The notes under the pieces are model-generated. The model made no database searches. It saw nothing but the letters and a program-made list of their open reading frames with translations, and had not been told where the DNA came from. From an uncultured Sulfurovum sp. (lineage in GTDB: Bacteria; Campylobacterota; Campylobacteria; Campylobacterales; Sulfurovaceae), in NCBI GenBank assembly GCA_902727905.1, contig CACVAR010000322.1, positions 1 to 16,631 on the forward strand: a DNA stretch of 16,631 bases. Reading direction: 5' to 3'. The stretch's first letter is position 1. Every line of letters starts with the position of its first letter. The translations under genes were made by a program, and so were the position numbers. Below are positions 1 to 7,542 of this stretch, piece by piece.

Positions 1-200
1 ACAAAAACCAATACCCCACTATTGCTCATATGTGGGAAAAACGATTCTCAGACATCTTTAATTACACTATTTATTTGGCAAAAGAAATGTACCCTAAAGC
101 AGAAGGCAAACAAAAAGAAGAGGTACTAGAAAAAATCGCTGAACTCTCTTCTCTACCTTATGTTATCCAACGATCTAAGGAAAAAGCCCTTGCAGACTGA
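1..200 (+). CDS. C-terminal end of a protein, possibly a MoxR/AAA-type ATPase (partial)
   Basis: An open frame enters from the left edge (codons in phase with base 3) and stops at TGA 198-200, giving about 65 residues. The sequence is a charged helical tail without a diagnostic motif. It overlaps the downstream VWA gene by a few bases, so the two are almost certainly co-transcribed. Proteins of the DUF2201/VWA class are usually encoded right after a MoxR-like AAA ATPase, and a helical C-terminal tail would fit the lid end of such an ATPase. That assignment rests on neighbourhood only: no Walker motif lies in the visible part. Confidence 0.6.
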   Translation, partial: KNQYPTIAHMWEKRFSDIFNYTIYLAKEMYPKAEGKQKEEVLEKIAELSSLPYVIQRSKEKALAD

Positions 201-1788
201 TACCGACTATATTTACTCCATGGAAACCGTTGAATCCATCATTACCGACACGGACGGCTCTTGGAAAACGCTCTTTAAAGAGATGATTATCTCCATGATT
301 GCCAGCAACAAAAACGACTTACTCTGGTATGCCAATTTTCTAAGTCGCTGTGAGTATGAATTTCATTTCAATGAATCCTTCGTTTCAGCCGTTTACTTTA
401 ATGGAAAAAACTTTGTGATTGTTGTCAACCCCTTAATATTGGGTCTCATTCATAAAGACCAAATCATTGCCATACTCAAACACAGTGCTGGACACATGAT
501 TAACCATCACTTTATCCGAAGTTCTAAAGATGAAACAGCTGACAAAGAAATCATTGAAACAGCCAAAGACATTGTCATTAATGGTAGTCGGGATGTTCCC
601 TATATTAAAGACTTACCCAGTACAGGAGCGTATAAAGACTCAGAGCTTAAAGCACTTTTTTACCAAGTCTTAACCGAAAAGTATAAGATTGAAAGCTATG
701 AAACAGGTAGAGAGTTTGAATACTATGTCGAACTCATGTTAGCCAGCGAAACAGAAGAGGAAGATGCCGACGAAGAGAATGCTTCTTGTTCAAGTAGTTT
801 AGGCAATGACGCTTCCGATGAAGAAGAGACGCAGGTGGAGCCAGAGGCTTCAGACGATAGCGAGGAAAACAGTGAATCCCCTCAAAACGCTGACGAAAAC
901 CATAGCGAAGATGAAACAAATACTGACTCCGAATCCAGCGATGAGAATGCCCAAGAGCGTAACGAGACCGACGGAACAAACAGCGAACCCGACTCTCTAC
1001 CTGCTAGAACCCTAGAAGCTTTAAACAATGGTAAGTGTAACATCGACAGTCATGAGTTTGGCGAGCAACTTCAAGAAACCGTAGGACTGGATGACAGTCT
1101 AGTAGAGTCGTTCATGAACAGCACCTTACAAGAGATGATAGAGGACTCAACAAGTTTTGCAAGAGGTTTTACCCCAAGCGAAGCCATGGAAGCTCTCAAT
1201 CGAATTGAAAAGCGAAGGTCACACAAGGAGTGGCAAAAGATCTTTAACAAAAAGATGCGAAACTCCTTGACCAACTCCTTACGCTACAGAGAACCCAACA
1301 AGTCACGACAGCACCCTATTTATCACGATGATTTAGATTTGTATGGTTACAGTCCAGGGAAAAAACCCAAGCTTGGTGTGGTGCTTGATGTCTCAGGTTC
1401 AGTTGACGACAAACTGCTAACAGCACTCATGTCTGAAGTCCAAGCCATCCAACGAAAGTACGCCATTAAAAATGTGACCTTAGTCCAAGTAGATGCTGAA
1501 ATAAAAACCGTCGATAAATTTGGCGTTCATGACAAGTTCATCATAAGACAGGGTAATGGTGGAACGGTAATGGAACCAGGCTTTAAAGCGCTCTTACAAC
1601 AGTCAAGTCGTAACATCCCCAACATCATCATTTGTGCTACGGACGGAGACATAGAAGAGAGGTTTGAACAGATTAAACTGCCCAGTAAAGTGCAAGTCAT
1701 TTGGCTGGTGGCTCAAGAGGGTAAGTTACTCTTCGATACCACGCAATACCCAAAACAACAGATGCATGTTATTGCGTTTTCGGGGTAG
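190..1788 (+). CDS. VWA-like domain protein with degenerate DUF2201 metallopeptidase-like domain
   Basis: About 532 residues from a TTG start at 190, which has AAGGA at 177-181 with an 8-base spacer. An ATG at 160 in the same frame has no ribosome site and would overlap the upstream gene by 41 bases. Domains in order (TTG numbering): an N-terminal DUF2201_N-like domain with a zinc-protease-type helix at 98-107, where HExxH reads HSAGH, so the catalytic Glu is Ser99. Next comes a very acidic, Ser/Asn/Asp/Glu-rich linker at about 185-269. The C-terminal VWA-like domain has MIDAS residues D400-x-S402-x-S404, a Thr near 459 in a GGT motif and a TDGD motif at 484-487. The MIDAS set looks complete, so metal-dependent protein binding is plausible while peptidase activity is doubtful. 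Family members usually work with an adjacent MoxR ATPase as a chaperone-like or remodelling pair in the cytoplasm; the substrate is unknown. Confidence 0.85.
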   Translation: MQTDTDYIYSMETVESIITDTDGSWKTLFKEMIISMIASNKNDLLWYANFLSRCEYEFHFNESFVSAVYFNGKNFVIVVNPLILGLIHKDQIIAILKHSAGHMINHHFIRSSKDETADKEIIETAKDIVINGSRDVPYIKDLPSTGAYKDSELKALFYQVLTEKYKIESYETGREFEYYVELMLASETEEEDADEENASCSSSLGNDASDEEETQVEPEASDDSEENSESPQNADENHSEDETNTDSESSDENAQERNETDGTNSEPDSLPARTLEALNNGKCNIDSHEFGEQLQETVGLDDSLVESFMNSTLQEMIEDSTSFARGFTPSEAMEALNRIEKRRSHKEWQKIFNKKMRNSLTNSLRYREPNKSRQHPIYHDDLDLYGYSPGKKPKLGVVLDVSGSVDDKLLTALMSEVQAIQRKYAIKNVTLVQVDAEIKTVDKFGVHDKFIIRQGNGGTVMEPGFKALLQQSSRNIPNIIICATDGDIEERFEQIKLPSKVQVIWLVAQEGKLLFDTTQYPKQQMHVIAFSG

Positions 1789-1965
1789 AAGGGTATTACT
1801 ACACCCTATTCTATTTCTAAAAGCATCTTCTCTATTAAGTTTTTGTTAATTCTTAATCATTAAAGAAAGTTTAAAGTAGAATATTCTAACCATATAAATC
1901 AACCATAGCATTATTTCATAATAAATATTATAGTATTTCTCTCTTTTTTGTCTGCCAAGAATTAA
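1789..1965. other. Intergenic AT-rich spacer with a small palindrome
   Basis: No coding signal was found here. A weak stem AGGGT/ACCCT (1790-1794 with 1803-1807) follows the VWA stop and could aid termination, but it has no strong T-run. A perfect 12-bp palindrome, TAGAATATTCTA, lies at 1877-1888. The element TTAATcATTAA lies a little upstream of it. Either could be an operator, but in such AT-rich DNA both may be chance. Confidence 0.3.
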
Positions 1966-2163
1966 AGTAGATATTCAACCTCTCGTATACTTGATAAGAA
2001 TATAGATGAAATATTGGATAAAATTTATCAACAGTTATCTACCAACAAAATTGCTATTCGTCCTAATAGAAAATATGCTAAACAAACTGCAAAAGAGAGG
2101 GAAAATACAAAGGGAATTAAAAGTGCCAACTTCCAAAAAAGGAAGAAAAAAATGATTTTTTAG
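1966..2163 (+). pseudogene. Relic of a transposase C-terminus (IS5/IS1182-like)
   Basis: The frame is open from after TAA 1963-1965 to TAG 2161-2163 (65 codons) without a good start. The peptide has the pattern ILDKIYQQL followed by a strongly basic stretch (RPNRKYAKQTAKERE, then a Lys/Arg-rich end). This resembles the segment of IS5/IS1182-group transposases where a 'DxLY' helix is followed by a basic 'RKARK' region, but catalytic residues and both ends are absent. At 2192-2211 the sequence GCTGACCCCCTAAAGC lies in otherwise AT-rich DNA and may be part of an insertion-sequence end. It reads as a decayed mobile-element fragment bordering the AT-rich gene module. A non-transposase short ORF remains possible. 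Confidence 0.4.
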
Positions 2164-2242
2164 GAGGAGGATTTTCTTAACTAAACACCATTGAAGCTGA
2201 CCCCCTAAAGCTAGAGATAAGTGTAAAACATAATTTTTAGAT

Positions 2243-2248
2243 TATAAT
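2243..2248 (+). promoter_or_regulatory. Candidate -10 element for the three-gene AT-rich module
   Basis: A perfect TATAAT lies 25 bases before the ATG of the first module gene. No convincing -35 hexamer is seen 16-18 bases upstream, which is common in Campylobacterota promoters. Chance occurrence is a real risk in DNA this AT-rich. Confidence 0.45.
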
Positions 2249-2272
2249 TAAAAGAAAAAAGAGTTTCTACCT

Positions 2273-2995
2273 ATGTTAGATAAAGATAATCAGAAAAATA
2301 TGTTAAAGTTAATTATTGAATATCAAACAAAATATAATAATGTAACTATAGAAGAAAAATTTGAATTATTAAATTTAATAATTCAACTTGAAAATAAGAG
2401 TAGAAAAAATCAAGCATCTATATATAAAAATATTAAAGTATGGATGAATTTATATATTAAAACTATTGAAAATAAACAATTTTCTTATGATGAAATCATT
2501 TTTGATAAAGTTAAAGAAAAACTAGTATATCTTCCAAAAGAAGAGCAATATTCATTATTAAATTACTTTATTAGGTTATTAAAGAAAAAAGCTATGGATG
2601 AAGCAATTATAGAGTATCACATATATAGAAAACAATTAAAAATGGAAATTTTATTAGAAAAAGAAAAATATTTTGAATATTTATATACTGTTTCTACAAA
2701 TAATTTAAAAAACTTATTTATTACATTGAGTCTTTCCGTACTATTATTTTCTTTATTTTGGTATTTTTTAGATATATGCATTCCCAATATTATGAATATA
2801 GAATTAAAAAATTATATTGATATAGCTTATTTTAATTATATTTTAAATTTTATAGGATTAATATTTGCTATAGGACAAAAATTAGCTATTACGAGTATAG
2901 GTGATTTTATTTATGTAGTTGTTGGAAAAGTATATTTCTTTATTTTCATAACATACTTTTTATTAAAAAAACTTTCTGAAAAGTTGGAAAGATAA
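2273..2995 (+). CDS. Membrane protein with cytosolic helical domain and possible two-TM pore module
   Basis: 240 residues; not confidently assigned to a family. Residues 1-140 are soluble, charged and helical (Lys/Glu-rich). The C-terminal third is membrane-embedded: a hydrophobic helix at about 147-169, a second hydrophobic segment at 185-203, then T207-S-I-G-D211, and a final helix at 213-232 preceded by VGKV and ended by a basic tail. The order helix, re-entrant segment, TxxGD-like motif, helix resembles an Ion_trans_2 potassium-channel pore, where the filter normally reads TVGYGD. Here the YG is absent, so conduction or selectivity is uncertain. It is the first gene of a three-gene unit; its TAA shares one base with the ATG of the next gene (TAATG). 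Base composition is far below that of the flanks. Pore-like function is inference from layout. Confidence 0.75.
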   Translation: MLDKDNQKNMLKLIIEYQTKYNNVTIEEKFELLNLIIQLENKSRKNQASIYKNIKVWMNLYIKTIENKQFSYDEIIFDKVKEKLVYLPKEEQYSLLNYFIRLLKKKAMDEAIIEYHIYRKQLKMEILLEKEKYFEYLYTVSTNNLKNLFITLSLSVLLFSLFWYFLDICIPNIMNIELKNYIDIAYFNYILNFIGLIFAIGQKLAITSIGDFIYVVVGKVYFFIFITYFLLKKLSEKLER

Positions 2996-4668
2996 TGAAA
3001 GGAATTAGAGTTAGAGAAATACTTATAAAATATTTAACATCTATATTATTTAGACTAATATTAGTTTTTTATGGAATTTTTTTATTAATAATTCAGGAAA
3101 ATATTGTAAATATTTATATGTATATAGTCTTAATTATTGTATATTTTTTTACTTATTTGTACTTAATAAAAGGGAAAAGACCATTTTTAAGAATGATAAA
3201 CGATTATTTGTTTATTTTGTTTATTTTATTTGATAAAGATGTATCTCAAATATATAATTTTTTATTTATATTGTTACCTATTATTAATTCTCCGAACCAC
3301 ACACAAGAAAAAAGAAGACAATTTATTTTAGTATTAATTACTATGACCATATTTATTATTTTAGATTTTAGAGGAACTAATATTCTTGATTTTAAAGATT
3401 ATATTTATATTAGTACAGCATTGATTTTTATTATACTTATTACACTTTTTGAATACTACAGAAGCCAAAATACTACTAAGTTATTCAATATATACAGTGA
3501 AATTGATGAAATAGCTAGTAAAAAAGCTCATACATCTCAAGTTCCAGAAATATATAAGTACTTAATTGAAAAATATAATCATCAATTAAAATTTGATATT
3601 GAGAATATTATTGGTTTTCAATATCATGGGTCAAATAATAATAAAGTAATTGTACGAAACTCATCAGTTTTTATACATAGTTATAAAATTAGTACAATTA
3701 TCAAAGAAGTAGAAAAAAAACAAGTTTCATATAATCAAAAAATTAAATTAAATAATGAAGAATATAAGTTTAACTTTTCTATAAAGATTGATGGATACAT
3801 TTTTCTTTTTTTAGTTAAAAAGGAAATTGAGACTAATAGTTTAAAACGTATATTTATGGAATCAACTATCTTTGGTAGTATAGTTCCCATATTGAATAAA
3901 CTTATTAAAATAATAGAATTAGAAAATTTACTTAAAAAACAAAAATATAATGCTACATTATCATTAAATAAAAAGTCACAATATGTTAATAATGTTATGA
4001 AATCAACCCATTATCTATCTAATCAATTTTCACCAATTACAAATTATTTTGACTTGATAGACAAGTATAAAATGTTAGAGGAGACGAATAAAAAAGAAAA
4101 ATTAGAAATAATTATTGACGATGAAGGGAAAAATGCTAAAAGATGCTTGAAAAATATTAAGGAAAAATCATTAAATATTTTAGATAATGATATGAATCCA
4201 TTTGTACCAAGAAATATAAAGAAAATAAAGTATAAATATATTTATATGTCAATAAAAAGTCTTTGGTTGGAAGAGTTTGATGAAAAGGATATATTTCTGT
4301 ATAATGATGATAAAAGTAATGAACTACTTGAAAGTGATAGTCAGGTATTAGAGTTTATTTTTACTGATATAATAGAGAATATTAGAAAATATTCTCATGG
4401 AAAACACACTATCAAGTTTTCTTATGAAAATAATTTGTCTATAGAAATAGTAAATAATATTAAAGATATAAAACGACAAAAAAAGACTATTTCTGAAATA
4501 ATTAAAAATTTTAATAATGAAGATAGGTCAGAATTAAGTAAAGAAAATAATTTTGGATTATCTCATATTCAAGAATTAGCCCATTTGTTAAAAATTAAAA
4601 TAATACTAAAATTAGATAAAGAAAATAACTTCATAATGATATTAACTTTTTTAAGGAGAGAAGAATGA
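2995..4668 (+). CDS. Six-TM histidine-kinase-like protein with atypical phosphoacceptor region
   Basis: 557 residues. About six hydrophobic segments lie between residues 11 and 154. A cytosolic region at about 170-310, which could be GAF-like, follows. Then comes a dimerisation-type helix at about 325-360 and a C-terminal HATPase_c domain. The N-box is D458-IIEN-IRKYS467, and the G2-type loop is NFGLS at 519-523. The usual DxGxG G1 motif is replaced by an IVNN segment near 485, as in some AgrC-like HATPase domains. In the dimerisation helix, S342-NQFSP347-IT aligns with HExxTPLT, which puts Ser where the phospho-His should be; His339 lies one turn earlier. It is either a divergent kinase or a pseudokinase/ATPase. 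It overlaps the upstream gene by one base and the downstream receiver gene by four (ATGA), so the three products are surely co-expressed. The signal sensed is unknown. Confidence 0.8.
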   Translation: MKGIRVREILIKYLTSILFRLILVFYGIFLLIIQENIVNIYMYIVLIIVYFFTYLYLIKGKRPFLRMINDYLFILFILFDKDVSQIYNFLFILLPIINSPNHTQEKRRQFILVLITMTIFIILDFRGTNILDFKDYIYISTALIFIILITLFEYYRSQNTTKLFNIYSEIDEIASKKAHTSQVPEIYKYLIEKYNHQLKFDIENIIGFQYHGSNNNKVIVRNSSVFIHSYKISTIIKEVEKKQVSYNQKIKLNNEEYKFNFSIKIDGYIFLFLVKKEIETNSLKRIFMESTIFGSIVPILNKLIKIIELENLLKKQKYNATLSLNKKSQYVNNVMKSTHYLSNQFSPITNYFDLIDKYKMLEETNKKEKLEIIIDDEGKNAKRCLKNIKEKSLNILDNDMNPFVPRNIKKIKYKYIYMSIKSLWLEEFDEKDIFLYNDDKSNELLESDSQVLEFIFTDIIENIRKYSHGKHTIKFSYENNLSIEIVNNIKDIKRQKKTISEIIKNFNNEDRSELSKENNFGLSHIQELAHLLKIKIILKLDKENNFIMILTFLRREE

Positions 4669-5048
4669 AAAAAGTATTAATTTTTGAAAATGAAATTCCT
4701 ATGGTTGAAAATACATTTAAAAGTATCAATTTATTGGATTTTGAAGAAAAATTAGAAATTCAATATATGCAAACATCACAAGAACTAAAAAATATTAACG
4801 AGATTATAGATTATGATTTAGTTATTATTGATATTGATTTATCAAATAAAAGTGATAAAGATGGAATAGGTATTATTCAAGATATTAAGAGAGAAAATGA
4901 AAAGATGTTAGAAAAAATATTTGTATTAACTGGTTCTACAAAAGTAAAAAATACATTAAATAATTTAGGTTTTACTAATATCCCTATTTTAAAAAAACCT
5001 GCTAATTTAGATGAAATTTCAAAGGAAATGACAAGAATACTTAAATAA
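4665..5048 (+). CDS. Stand-alone response-regulator receiver domain
   Basis: 127 residues, a single receiver domain and no output domain. The acidic pocket is E8-N9-E10 (usual DDE), the phosphoacceptor is D56 in DLVIID, the switch Thr is T89 in VLTGST and the conserved Lys is K111 in KKP. The fold is complete, so phosphorylation is likely and signalling would be by protein contact, as for CheY-like regulators. GGAG lies 7 bases before the ATG, which overlaps the kinase-like gene's stop (ATGA). Its obvious partners are the two upstream membrane proteins, and an effect on the channel-like protein is an attractive but untested idea. Base composition matches the module, not the flanks. Confidence 0.88.
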   Translation: MKKVLIFENEIPMVENTFKSINLLDFEEKLEIQYMQTSQELKNINEIIDYDLVIIDIDLSNKSDKDGIGIIQDIKRENEKMLEKIFVLTGSTKVKNTLNNLGFTNIPILKKPANLDEISKEMTRILK

Positions 5049-5075
5049 CTTTTTTATTTATTATTATCTTTCTCT

Positions 5076-5237
5076 TTAGGACATTGAATATCGTAAGAAG
5101 TATTCACGAATGGTTTTAAAGTCATTCTGCAAGGTTTTAACATCCACATCATAAAGCAGTGCCAGTTCTTTCACACAGACTTTATGATGCTTCGACAAAC
5201 GTTCCAAAATAGAAAAAAGACGAATGTTTTTAGTCAT
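5076..5237 (-). pseudogene. Truncated N-terminus of a helix-turn-helix (WYL-type?) regulator
   Basis: Reading the minus strand from ATG 5237-5235 to TAA 5078-5076 gives 53 residues that start MTKNIRLFSILERLSK and include ELALLYDVDVKTLQNDFKTI. This is the shape of the N-terminal winged HTH of DeoR/WYL-type regulators, with a short helix, then 'xxLAxxYxVSxxTIQxDfxxL'. Full regulators of this kind run to about 300 residues, and the ligand-binding part is missing. The frame breaks off as the DNA turns very AT-rich, so the 3' part was probably lost when the neighbouring module was inserted. It starts 18 bases after the stop of the Uma2 gene in the same direction. Confidence 0.6.
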
Positions 5238-5255
5238 AAAATAGTATTACTACCC

Positions 5256-5792
5256 CTACCTCACACGCCAAATTTTAGAAAAATCAAAATCAATTTTACA
5301 TTTGTCTAAATCAAACACATACATCTCATCAGAAAAGTCTCCAGCTTTTATATAGCGACCCTCTTTTAGATGATAAACCTTTGCAACCTGCTTATCAGGG
5401 TATACAATAACGTAAAATTCAACACCCTCTTGTTGGTAAAGTTCAAACTTTAATGTCTCATCACGTTTAACCGTAGACTTAGAAGCGATTTCAAAAATAA
5501 GTTCAGGTTTTTTGGTAATTTTTTCATCAGGCTCATAACAAATCACCAATGTGTCTGGTTTAACAACTGTGTCACTACTTACTTCCCAATCAATCTCAAA
5601 CAGAGCTTGGCAATCTGGACAATCATCAAAAGCTTTATTAAGTTCTAAAAATATTTTACCATTAATATTTTGATGTGTAACCATAGGAGAAGGAGCCATA
5701 GCATAAGGAGAACCATAGATAAGCTCCCACTCTCCTTCCCAATGTTGATAATCTTCAATAGTATAAAGTTCAATATATTTTTCTGCTAACAT
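5256..5792 (-). CDS. Uma2 family endonuclease-fold protein (DUF820)
   Basis: 178 residues from ATG 5792, chosen because AAGGA lies 8 bases upstream; the frame extends further upstream but without a ribosome site. Uma2 (DUF820) proteins have the PD-(D/E)XK nuclease fold. The family pattern is visible: KPDTLVICYEP in the middle, then PELIFEIASKSTVKRDE with the catalytic-type Glu, and LKFELYQQEGVEFYVIVYPD. The family is abundant in cyanobacteria and scattered elsewhere, and its biological role is poorly known. It lies 59 bases after the glutamate-synthase-like gene in the same direction and may be a read-through passenger of that operon. It is also the last intact gene before the accessory segment, so it may belong to the mobile neighbourhood. 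Confidence 0.9.
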   Translation of the reverse strand: MLAEKYIELYTIEDYQHWEGEWELIYGSPYAMAPSPMVTHQNINGKIFLELNKAFDDCPDCQALFEIDWEVSSDTVVKPDTLVICYEPDEKITKKPELIFEIASKSTVKRDETLKFELYQQEGVEFYVIVYPDKQVAKVYHLKEGRYIKAGDFSDEMYVFDLDKCKIDFDFSKIWRVR

Positions 5793-5851
5793 TTCGATTA
5801 TCCTTTTTAATTTATTATAGCATTTTGAAACTAAAAATGATTGCCACATCC

Positions 5852-7540
5852 CTACCCTCTAAGCAAATCATCCATGGACAACTCCTTAAGCTTCTTCTTC
5901 CCCATAATCGCCAATAAAGACCGAATACCCTCTATCAAAGCATCATGATAGTTTGCAACAGTATGTGATTTTTTAGCAACCAAGAACTTAGAACGTCTTC
6001 CTTTGTCCATGGTGGCTAAGCCAACAGGACAAGCGTGTCCTCCTGCACCTGAACATTGTCTGGCACGAATACAACCAGCACTTACCATAAACCCTCTAGC
6101 AATGTTTAAAAAGTCAGCATCATACGCAAAGAGTTCAATGGCATCATCAGGAGTTAAAATCTTCTCAGAAGCGATAATTTTAATTTTATCTCTAATGCCC
6201 AAAGCATTAAGTTCATCCACAACAATTCTAAGTGCCATGCGAATAGGTAAACCAACCCGTGTCATCATCTCTCTAGGGGCTGTGGCAGAACCACCGTCTC
6301 CTCCATCTATGGTTAAAAAGTCAGGGTAAGGTCTCCCTTCATCAATACGTACTTTAAGTTCTTCTGCGTACGCTTTAAAGTTTTCATCCGTAGAAATAAC
6401 TATCTTTGCCCCTACTGGTTTTTCTGAAAGTTCTTGTAATCTTCCTATAAAATCAAACAATTCAGCAATGCTAGAAGCATGAGGAAAACGGTTAGGACTA
6501 TAGAGTGCTTTATTTGCTTCAACACCACGATAATATGCAATGGCATCGGTCACTTTTTCAGCCAAAAGCTTTCCACCTGTTTGTTTGGCTCCCTGTGCCA
6601 TTTTAATCTCAGTCATTTTACAAAATCGCATTACTTTTTGGTAACGTACCTCATCAAACTTACCATCAAGTCCTTTAACACCATACATCCCAGAACCCAT
6701 TTGAAAGGTAATGTTAGGAATGTCTGTTAAAGGTTCCTTAGGAAACTTGTCTAAGTCTTGTGTCCAATCAATACGATGAAATATCTTACTGTCTGCATCG
6801 AGTATATAAGTCTCTTTCTCTTTGTTTCGCACCACCATCTCTCGGTAAACATTGGTCGCAATGGCTTTGTTAGAGACAAAACACATAAACCTGTAAACCC
6901 CTTTGGCAAACCAAGTTCCTTCTTTCTTTTCAAGATAAGCATTGTTTGAACCATCTAAAGGGTATTTATGCGTTTTTAAAAAGTTAGAAGTCAGTCCTCC
7001 CTCACCTGTGTTAATGGGAAAATTAGCATAAAGAGCACCTTGTGCAAAAGCTTGTGTTCCCTCAGGGCTAATTGCCCCATCACTCATGGCAGAACGTCCT
7101 ATAACACTTGACGTTACAAAAGGGTATTTATGTCTTTCTCCAAAAGTAACCGACATCGTCTCGGTTAACTCTTCAGGGTTTAACACCAAGTTGGCATGAC
7201 GGAAGAGCAAGCCTTTGTCATTATAAGGTTTCTCCATGGAAAAAGAGTACATCAATGCTTTTTTATGTGATGCTTTATTAACCCAGTCTATCTTTTCGTA
7301 AGCATCATAATAGGTTTCGTCTCCAAAGTACTGACGCATTGGATCACGTAAAAGATGAAAAAAGTAACGCATACGTCCCACAAGAGGAAAGTTAATAAGC
7401 AGTTGATTGTCACGCTGTACAAATCGGTCATAAATTAAAATAGCCAACAATACTAAAACAACAATAATGGTAATAATCTGAAAAAACAGATCCCAATTCT
7501 GTAAAAGAGAGTGTTTCGCAAATTCTGTTAAATCATGCAT
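5852..7540 (-). CDS. Membrane-anchored FMN-binding glutamate synthase family protein
   Basis: 562 residues. A single N-terminal TM helix lies at about 18-37, followed by the glutamate-synthase central (FMN-binding barrel) domain. Family signatures include DGGDGGSATAPREMM, and a C-x5-C-x7-C cluster near 490-505 followed by PVGLAT, corresponding to the 3Fe-4S ligands of GltB, where the last spacing is normally x4. There is no glutaminase domain, so it is not an ordinary GltB. Proteins of this type are annotated as FMN-binding glutamate synthase family, and the true substrate is generally unknown. The start is sound: AAGGAG precedes the ATG and the upstream DoxX gene ends 2 bases before it, implying translational coupling. 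The anchor and DoxX neighbours suggest a membrane redox reaction, possibly tied to the secreted peptide. Confidence 0.9.
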   Translation of the reverse strand: MHDLTEFAKHSLLQNWDLFFQIITIIVVLVLLAILIYDRFVQRDNQLLINFPLVGRMRYFFHLLRDPMRQYFGDETYYDAYEKIDWVNKASHKKALMYSFSMEKPYNDKGLLFRHANLVLNPEELTETMSVTFGERHKYPFVTSSVIGRSAMSDGAISPEGTQAFAQGALYANFPINTGEGGLTSNFLKTHKYPLDGSNNAYLEKKEGTWFAKGVYRFMCFVSNKAIATNVYREMVVRNKEKETYILDADSKIFHRIDWTQDLDKFPKEPLTDIPNITFQMGSGMYGVKGLDGKFDEVRYQKVMRFCKMTEIKMAQGAKQTGGKLLAEKVTDAIAYYRGVEANKALYSPNRFPHASSIAELFDFIGRLQELSEKPVGAKIVISTDENFKAYAEELKVRIDEGRPYPDFLTIDGGDGGSATAPREMMTRVGLPIRMALRIVVDELNALGIRDKIKIIASEKILTPDDAIELFAYDADFLNIARGFMVSAGCIRARQCSGAGGHACPVGLATMDKGRRSKFLVAKKSHTVANYHDALIEGIRSLLAIMGKKKLKELSMDDLLRG

Positions 7541-7542
7541 GA

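Noticed and set aside
734..979. Minus-strand open frame opposite the VWA gene linker
   Set aside because: It is the complement of the acidic, low-complexity linker; the product is an Arg/His/Leu-rich stretch with no family features and no ribosome site.
1836..1866. Possible Fur box around TTAATTCTTAATCATTAA
   Set aside because: Only the right half fits the Fur consensus; the left half matches poorly, and no iron-related gene follows.
6003..6329. Plus-strand frame inside the glutamate-synthase-family gene
   Set aside because: The opposite strand encodes a well-conserved enzyme throughout; the frame has no start signal.
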